In this document: positions 57,076-64,000 of the stretch, one piece after another
Layout: the number at the start of each line of letters is the position of its first letter
Position numbering within the stretch: the first letter of the stretch is position 1
Source: Rehmannia glutinosa
Lineage: Eukaryota > Streptophyta > Magnoliopsida > Lamiales > Orobanchaceae
Direction of reading: 5' to 3'
Assembly (NCBI GenBank): GCA_016081115.2
Contig: JABTTQ020002552.1
Coordinates: forward strand, 744,001-808,000
DNA: 64,000 bases
Made by a program: the position numbers and the translations under genes
The notes under the pieces: generated by a model
What the model saw: the letters and a program-made list of their open reading frames with translations, nothing else
What the model was told of the DNA's origin: nothing
The model's database searches: none

Positions 57076-57929
57076 CGAAAATATGTATCACTTTATTTAA
57101 GAAGCACCCTTAGCAACACTATATTTTATTGATTTTTACACTTTTTAGGCTAATATTTTAGTAACACAAAATTATATAACTATCATTAAATCATGTCAAT
57201 GATTTATGTAATTAATTAATGTCACAAAAATAGGTGAAGACGAAAAAAAAATCACCAAACCTAAAAATTGTAGACATCATGTACTCTGTTTTTTTTAACT
57301 GGATTTTCGTTTTCTTTTTATAAAGTATTTTAGTTTTGTTTTTATTTTTTATGGAGGTAATTAATTCCGTCGTAATACCGACGGAAAATATGCATGTATA
57401 TATTTTATTATTATTATTTATTTATTTTAATTTTTACTAACGGAGACCAATTTCATCGTTAACCTTGTTTATCTTTTTTTTACTTTTTTTTAAAAAAAAT
57501 TACCAATGAAAATTGATGTTGTCGGTAATTACTTAGGAATTTTTTCCGTTGGTAAATTATTTTTTTGTTATTTATTTTATTATTTAATTTTTTTACTGTT
57601 AGAACTTTTTTATCTGTCGGTAAATTAATTTTATATTTTTATATATTTTTTTATTTTTTTCGATTGAATATTTATCAGTCGATAAATTTATTTTATATAT
57701 TTTTGATATTTTTAATTTGTTGTGTCCTTTAAGATATAACATAATATGATTTTCAAACTATATACTACATAATATAAAATTTGATATATTCAGTGTATAA
57801 TATAATTTAATACATATATTATATAATATAATATTTATTATATAAAATATATTGTATATACATATGATATAATTTATATATATGTGTGTGTTTGTGTGTG
57901 TGTCTAGAAAACAAAGCAAAAGTTGTAAT

Positions 57930-58005
57930 AAGAATCAACTTAGCTTAGTGGCAAATTGTCACTTTCACACATAAAAGGTCGTGAGTTCGAATCTACTTGG
58001 TGGAA
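57930..58005 (+). mobile_element. tRNA-like SINE remnant with A and B boxes
   Basis: TAGCTTAGTGG (57941-57951) fits a pol III A box, and GTTCGAATC (57985-57993) fits a B box, about 35 bp apart as in tRNA-derived SINEs. I could not fold a full cloverleaf, so it is not called as a tRNA gene. It lies inside the CACTA-like element. Confidence 0.5.
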
Positions 58006-58309
58006 AAAATTAGTATTTCTACGAAGTGTTATAATAAAGTGTTACATAAGATTCATATGTAACACTGTAGAAGTATTTTTTTTAAAAGTGTTACATAAGA
58101 TTCATATGTAACACTTTAGAAATATTGCTTCAAAGTGTTACCAATAAAAAATTTAATGTAACACTTAGAAAAAGTGTCACTAAAAGCTAATAAAAGTGAT
58201 ACCTTAGACTATAGGTAGCACGGGCAAGTGCAATACCATAAAAGTGCTACATATTATCTACAGTAATATTTTATGAGTGTTACCTAATATCATTTATGTT
58301 GTAATAAAA

Positions 58310-59469
58310 GAAATTTTATGATAAAGAATAGTATAAACTAAATATTATAGTCACCAACACTTACGCTATGTTAAATAAAAAATAAAAGTAAAAAAGATAT
58401 GGCAGACTATTTTATTATGTACACAACTGTGGTAATTAGAATGCCAGCAAGACAAAGAAGAAGAAAAAAAAAATTGACAACAGCCAACCGAATGATCAAA
58501 TCAGAGATAGAATATCTGCCAAATCTGGTTTAAATAGTTTTTTCTTTGCAATATATAAATAGCTTCTTGTGGATAAATCACAATCAGCTTTTTTCCAATA
58601 TAATAAGTGATTCTCCCATGTTTCCTGTCCAGCCAAACAACATCTCAAATATTTGCCTGCCCCATACGTCGTATCGAATGCCAGACCTATTTATTTCTAT
58701 GCTTTTTGTTTGGTTCTGATTGATGAGATCCGCTGGGAAAGATCGGATCCGATCGAACCTAATTTCTGATTTAAATAATCTGATTATCTCCCCACTTGTG
58801 GGAAGTCGAGCAGACTTTTAATTTTGGATTTTCCTTTTTTATTAAAATAACTATTGTAAGCTGATTAATAAATTGATATGTGTCATAGTCCTTTTAAGAT
58901 TTTGGGGTATCAAAGATTTGACAGGGCTTCGAGGTCTTGGACTTCCAGAAAATTTGATTGAATGAAATCATTGCAATCTAATCCTCTTTGGTCTTATTTT
59001 CAACTCTTTTTTATTTTTATTTTTTGGTAGTTTCAAGAATTGAATATATTCTTTATTATATTTTGTATGCGGATATATTTGAAGTTATTATGTTCTTTAG
59101 TTTGTTTTATAATATTAAATTTTAATATATTTGAAAATACTTTTTGAAAAGACAAATGAGTTGTAGTTTGATAGTTTTGGAGTTTTAAGTAGTTAAAAAG
59201 AAAAGGAACATTTGAAAAACTAATAGATAATGGTGGTTTGGGTTCTTTCTAATAATCAATGTGTTCCATGTTAATTGCTCGTTTATCGAAGTTTATCGGG
59301 GTCCTTCGACGCTTTACAATAGAAGCGTTGGCAGTGGTCTTCTTTGTCAGGAGGAGTTATATCTTGATGTAGCTTTAGTTGAATCATACATTGATATTGC
59401 TAAAAATTGTGCAGCTCACTCCAAATTAAAATACTCTCAGTTAAGATATTCGTCTCTGGTCTAATTAAT
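58310..59469. other. AT-rich region, no supported gene
   Basis: A 67-codon plus frame at 59261-59464 has moderately protein-like composition (GSGLLCQEELYLDVALVES) but no family I recognise and no neighbouring exons. It may be a gene fragment. Confidence 0.45.
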
Positions 59470-59652
59470 GGCGCAACTAGGACAATATAGTAGGTTGGGC
59501 CGATACACAATAGTGAAGTGGAAGGAATATAAAAACCATGAAAAATTATATAAATTTTAACTAATATATTTTTATAAAAAATTTATTTAGTAAAAAAATA
59601 TATTTTTAAAAGAGGGGGGCCCGAGGCCCGAGTTGACCCCCCTAGCTACGCC
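59470..59652. mobile_element. MITE with GGCGTAGCTAGG-type ends
   Basis: 183 bp. The left end is GGCGCAACTAGG and the inverted right end is GGCGTAGCTAGG. Both flanks show AAT (59467-59469 and 59653-59655), a possible 3-bp TSD. The interior is AT-rich with a GGGGGGCCCGAGGCCCGAG stretch near the right end. Superfamily not assigned. Confidence 0.6.
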
Positions 59653-60638
59653 AATGGGTCTAATGTTCAATCCACACACATGGAATCAGGCCTGGACTTG
59701 AGGGCATGCCTACCAAGTCGGGGTGTCTAAGGCCCCAAAAATTTAGGGATCCATTTTTTTGTTTAAGGGATAATTACACAAAAAACTCCTAAGGTTCGGG
59801 CTAATTACAAAAGGCCCAAGAGATTTTTTGGAAATTATAAAAAAATCCTTTAGGTTTGATGCGTCTTATATTTTTCTCATTTATATAAAAAAATATTTCA
59901 AAATCTCCCCGTACGTTTATGAAAATATTACAGTCTCTCTTGAGGTTTTTTAAAGCCCCAATTTTTTAAAATGATAAAGCATATAAACCATACACTTCAC
60001 ACACACAACACCAAAAAAAAAGACGGAACTTCAACATGAAGCCTAACATTGTGAAAAAAAGAAACAGTTAACTCGAATGTGAGGTACATATAAACCCTAG
60101 CTCAGAATATTTGAAAATGACTGACAATTTTCGTTGATAATGAGCATTAAATTCTTCTAAATACTTTCATAAAATCCGTATAAACAATGACAATTTTTAG
60201 GAATATTCTTCTCACAGATTCTGAGTTAATATTTTATATTTTTTTCATTGTGTTAATACTCTTCATTTTGCTTATTTTTTTTTAGTTTTTGCTTAAATTT
60301 GCCATTTCATTTAATTGATTTAGTTAGCAGCATGACTTATGATCCGAGCAATAATTTTGTCTATTTGTTTATGATTTACGAGTATTAGATTATCACGGGG
60401 GTGACATAGTAATTTATGCAACTGAAATTTTGTCTTTATTGTTGTCAGAATTTTTTGGGGATTAGTATTACAATTGATTTTTCGACCTTTGATTTATAGT
60501 AATATTTAAGACAAAAAAATGTGGCCACTATAATGGCCCATTTTGATAATCCCACTCTGTGTTTCACAGGTCTGGCCAAGCATGAAATCAGTCTGCAACA
60601 TGCAAACAGGGTTAGATAGATCCTGGATTATCCTAGGA
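59653..60638. other. AT-rich region, no supported gene
   Basis: Contains a repetitive-looking stretch around 59765-59960 (phrases like CCTTTAGGTTTGATGCG and CTCTTGAGGTTTTTTAAAGC) typical of dispersed noncoding repeats. No ORF with a recognisable product. Confidence 0.45.
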
Positions 60639-60830
60639 TAGAAATTGTCAAAAATGAGCTTACAGGTGAGCTTCTTTTTTTGGGGCCCAAACTGAACATA
60701 GCCTATTTGGCTCGGCCCATTCGGCCCGATATTTTATATATATTTTTCATGGATTGAGTCGGGTTAGGCTCCACAAATAGTGACCCGTTCACTATTTGGC
60801 ACGGCCGACCCGTTCTATTTGACAACTCTA
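60639..60830. mobile_element. Short GGCCCGAC-type MITE candidate
   Basis: The left end TAGAAATTGTCAAAAATGAG and the inverted right end TAGAGTTGTCAAATAGAACG share TAGA..TTGTCAAA. The right end resembles that of the element at 10720-11236 (TAGAGCTGTCAAAACGGG inverted). No clear TSD. Confidence 0.45.
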
Positions 60831-63800
60831 CACGGGGAAGCCCTTTGATGCTTACGTCAATAACGTGTAAAAGAAAAATCAAGAGTATTGGGGAAGTTTA
60901 AAAGTCAAAGTGTGCTTAATCAAAAATTCCTATGCCGAGTTATTTATACATGAGGTATGGGCGCGTGGTCCCCAGTGAAATCTCCTATGCCTCAAAGGGT
61001 TAATATAATGAATTGGGCCTAAAGGGCTTGGTATTATGGGTTGAGCCTCATGAACTTTACGCGATGAGCTGGGCCTCGCGAACATTTTCTAATGATTTAC
61101 TCCAATTTTATTTTCTATAGGTTAAAGTTAATTAAAATAAAGTAAATAGATTAAATATTTAAAAAGAAAAATACGATTTTACCCGGATGAATTCACTTTT
61201 TCCTTGAACGATTGCATATCCCAGGTTTGTTATATAGGCAATGAAATTGGTATTACCATTGAGATATTCGTTCCCTCGTCCGTAATGGCATCAAATTAAA
61301 GTCAGCTGCTCCTTTATCCCACGAGAATGCAACTCTATTGCTCATAATCTTGCTGCTTCTGTTTTCCACCGTGCTCCTTTCTTCTACGGAAAAGATATAA
61401 TTCCTTTGTTTGCGGGACGGTCGTCAGTTTTAGATAATTTAAGCTAATAATATTCCCCGATTTTCCTTAAATAAAATAAACTATCTTATTATTTTAGTAA
61501 ATATTATGTTCACTTTTGTTAGATTATAAGAATAACATATGTTTACTAAATGTAATTTAATTTATAACTACCAAATTACCCTTACTATTGCAAATTTTTT
61601 AGGACAAAATTTTATCACAAAATTCCCTCTTCTTTTCCCATAATCATTTTATTTTTCTTGTTGAATTATGAATTCTATTTATTAATTTATTTTATAGAAA
61701 TTTAAAAAAAAGAAGTTAAAATTAAAATTGAAGAAAAATTATATAATTATATGTTTAATAAAATAATAAAAAATCATGACTATATATTTTAAATTATTTT
61801 ATAATGCATCTTGAAAATTATTGTTATTATCTTTTTTTTTTGTTAAATTATGAATTCTATTAATTAAGTAACTTCATAGAATCTAAAAAATGAAATTTTA
61901 AATAGAAAAGAATAAATAAATAAATGTATGGAAATTTCAAATTTGAAAGTTTTGAAAATATTTAATAAGAAAATTTTTAACATTTTTATAATATATTTGC
62001 AATTTTAAAATCTTATTATTATATATCTTTAATCTATTAACTTAAAATAGTCCTATAACTATTGAATTGTTAATAATTAACTTATCGATATATTTTTGTA
62101 TTAACTACTAAAATATATATTTTGTGAATAAAAAAGATAAATATATATTTATCAATATTAATTTTTATAATTTATTTTTAAGTGAGGTGGCAAAGTTCAA
62201 ATGTAAAAAGTTTAGGTTGCAAATTAACAAATAACGTAAAGTTTGGGTTGCAAAGTACAATAACTTCTATCACTTAGGATGATTTGACGATTTTGCCCTC
62301 ACGTGTTACGCACGTGATGTCATCTTTTTGGAACATTCCGCCGCCGGGATGCCCAAGGTTGTAATTTAACAATCCCACAAAGTTTAGGTATTAAACATCA
62401 ACAAAAAAAAAGTTTAGGTACCAAAACCGCAAAATGATCATAGTACAGGTTGCCCAAAAAAAAAATCCCCCTTAAGGTTAAGGGGTTTGAGGTTGGGCTA
62501 TTTAGATTATTGAATCTCAGGTTGGATAAAAGATTGTCATCAGCCAGCCCAATTTTTAAAATACAAACAAGACTATGGATATCTAACGGTTCGAAATCGA
62601 GGTAAACGAAATATAATTCACTTGGTTTATTTCTCAAAAATGACCCAATCCATAAAAATGAGCATGGTCTCAGTTGATTTTAATTTAAATTAGACTTCAA
62701 AAGACACAGTATAATATTAAATAGTTAAAAAACAATTGAAATCAAATCACTTGACATTTAATAATAAATCTAAAACTACTGGTAAATAGATAATATATTT
62801 ATAATTTTTTCTTAAGGAGAAAAAATCACGTATTTTTTATTCCACAAACAAAAGCTGTTAAATGTTACCCATTATAGATAATCAAGGAAACTATCTATTA
62901 TTGTTTAGAGATGTGCCAATTGGATCGGCTCACATGAATTTTGGATTTCGGGCCCAACCATATTTGCATGCTGGGAAATGAACGAAAATGAATAGTTATT
63001 GGGCCAAATCTACGAACATGTAAAAGTTAATTTCTATAAAATTAAATGATAAAATAGAAACAGTTGAGATTTTTATAAGAATACATAACACTAATCGTTT
63101 TTAATTTTGGTTACTATATAAATAACGCCACAAAATTTTGAACTATAAAATATACGCAAACATTCATTTTATCTCAAATATTGTTTTATAAAAAAGATAT
63201 CTCATTATATCGAGCTATTTAATTTTCAAAAGAACAATAATTACAGCGGAAGTAATCGCATAAAATAATTTGAATAAAATTTGATTTCTACATATAATTC
63301 CAGCAGGCCATTTGAAAGTGAGACATTGAAAAATCATGTATGTGCATTTGTTTCTTAAGAGAAAATCGGTCTGTAAACATAATCCAATCCACCGCCAATA
63401 ACCATTGTCGGCTCCTTAACCTGAAAAGTTGGATTATAATTGGGGTGAGCGACACAACTCAGTGGAGTTAAAATTGTCCAAGCTAAAAACACAGAAATTT
63501 CACATTAACATGCAAATATAACCCAATAGAACATAGCATAGATTCTTTCAAAAACCATAGACATAGACATACATTTAAGTGTGTTGGAAAACAAATAGGA
63601 ACTAAGTGTGTTGGATGCAAGCACACCTAATCCTCGCTCGATAAATCACCTAACAATGGAAAAATAATATACTAGTCAAAACTTCGAATATTCTAAACTT
63701 AAAATTATGAATTATAAATCTAAAATCCTAATTAGGGCCTTAGTACAATATAAAATAAGATTAGAGGATAAATTGAAATTTGTTGGTCAAAATAGAAAGG

Positions 63801-64000
63801 GGTCAAAATATATCGGAGTGAAAAGGGCTATTTTAGAAAGGGCTTACGAGGAATTTTGGTTATATCTAGGGATGAATAACTAAGAATTGAGATTCTATGA
63901 TAAGCACATTGTATATCGTACACCGCTCATCTATGAGTTATAAAGATTTATTTAGAGATGCGACATATATTTTTGGTGAAGGAATATGATAGGAAATATT
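60831..64000. other. AT-rich intergenic sequence
   Basis: About 3.2 kb without a supported gene, RNA or element border. A 79-aa minus frame at 62398-62637 has no recognised family. A CACGTGTTACGCACGTG palindrome lies at about 62301-62317. Confidence 0.5.

Larger units (their letters stand above)
56625..58306. mobile_element. CACTA-like non-autonomous element
   Basis: The left end reads CACCACAACATAAATGACAT and the inverted right end reads TATTACAACATAAATGATAT, so 17 or more of the first 20 bases agree. GTAACAC follows on both. The flanks are AAA (56622-56624) and AAA (58307-58309), fitting a 3-bp TSD, though weak in AT-rich DNA. Subterminal GTAACACTT/AAGTGTTAC repeats and ACCGACGG/CCGTCGG motifs near 57370-57390 are typical of plant En/Spm relatives. 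No transposase is present. The terminal CACTA is mutated at both ends. Confidence 0.6.

Noticed and set aside
57930..58005. tRNA gene
   Set aside because: A and B boxes are present but I could not form acceptor and anticodon stems, so a SINE remnant is more likely.
59261..59464. 67-aa plus-strand ORF as a host gene
   Set aside because: No recognised domain, no splice partners or promoter context; could be chance or a fragment.

Overview
The window looks like repeat-rich nuclear DNA of a eudicot plant. It holds a multi-exon cytokinin-type response regulator with GT-AG introns, plant Ty1/copia and Ty3/gypsy LTR retrotransposons with plant primer-binding sites, and hAT-, CACTA- and PIF/Harbinger-type DNA transposons. 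Only one gene looks like an intact host gene: a type-A response regulator of 208 codons in five exons on the minus strand (11698-13855). Nearly everything else is mobile DNA, much of it nested with target-site duplications that I could place to the base.

Layout. 1-796: end of a non-autonomous hAT element. 797-~10500: a dead Ty1/copia element (+), its left end outside the window, split by a GCCTAG-rich MITE (2617-2790) and by a 6.1 kb gag-only Athila-like gypsy element (2815-8905, minus, TSD ATACC). ~10720-11236: GC-rich hAT-like MITE. 11698-13855: response regulator. 15705-35608: possible long-TIR element interrupted by an 18.9 kb Tat-lineage gypsy element (16177-35093, minus). That gypsy element has gag, protease, RT, RNase H and integrase, a 14-copy 97-bp satellite-like array, and an antisense extra ORF with its own TATA box. 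It is itself interrupted by a decayed SIRE-like copia element (24400-32092, minus, TSD CTTGT). ~36480-54035: a PIF/Harbinger-associated gene cluster made of a GRF zinc-finger membrane protein, three MYB/SANT-like genes and a DDE transposase. One of the SANT genes is cut in two by an Athila-like gypsy element (39927-49017, +), which in turn carries a truncated copia piece (41808-~43622). 54210-55123: complete hAT element with an 8-bp TSD. 55328-56543: duplicated 0.36 kb block. 56625-58306: CACTA-like element with 85-bp tandem repeats and a tRNA-like SINE box pair. 59470-59652 and 60639-60830: MITEs. The rest, to 64000, is AT-rich with no gene that I can support.

How it fits together. The response regulator is the only likely working host function: a nuclear/cytosolic phospho-receiver that damps cytokinin signalling. 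The PIF/Harbinger cluster has the usual pair (MYB/SANT DNA-binding ORF1 plus DDE nuclease), but with three SANT genes and a GRF-finger gene, which is more than the standard two-gene design. The transposase has lost its third catalytic acidic residue and has stops, so it could move only with help in trans. The LTR elements are all defective. The most unusual sequence signals are the copy-variable 23-bp palindromic modules spread through the Athila-like family, the satellite and antisense gene inside the Tat element, and a patch of copied sequence that replaces the RT catalytic YVDD in the Tat element.
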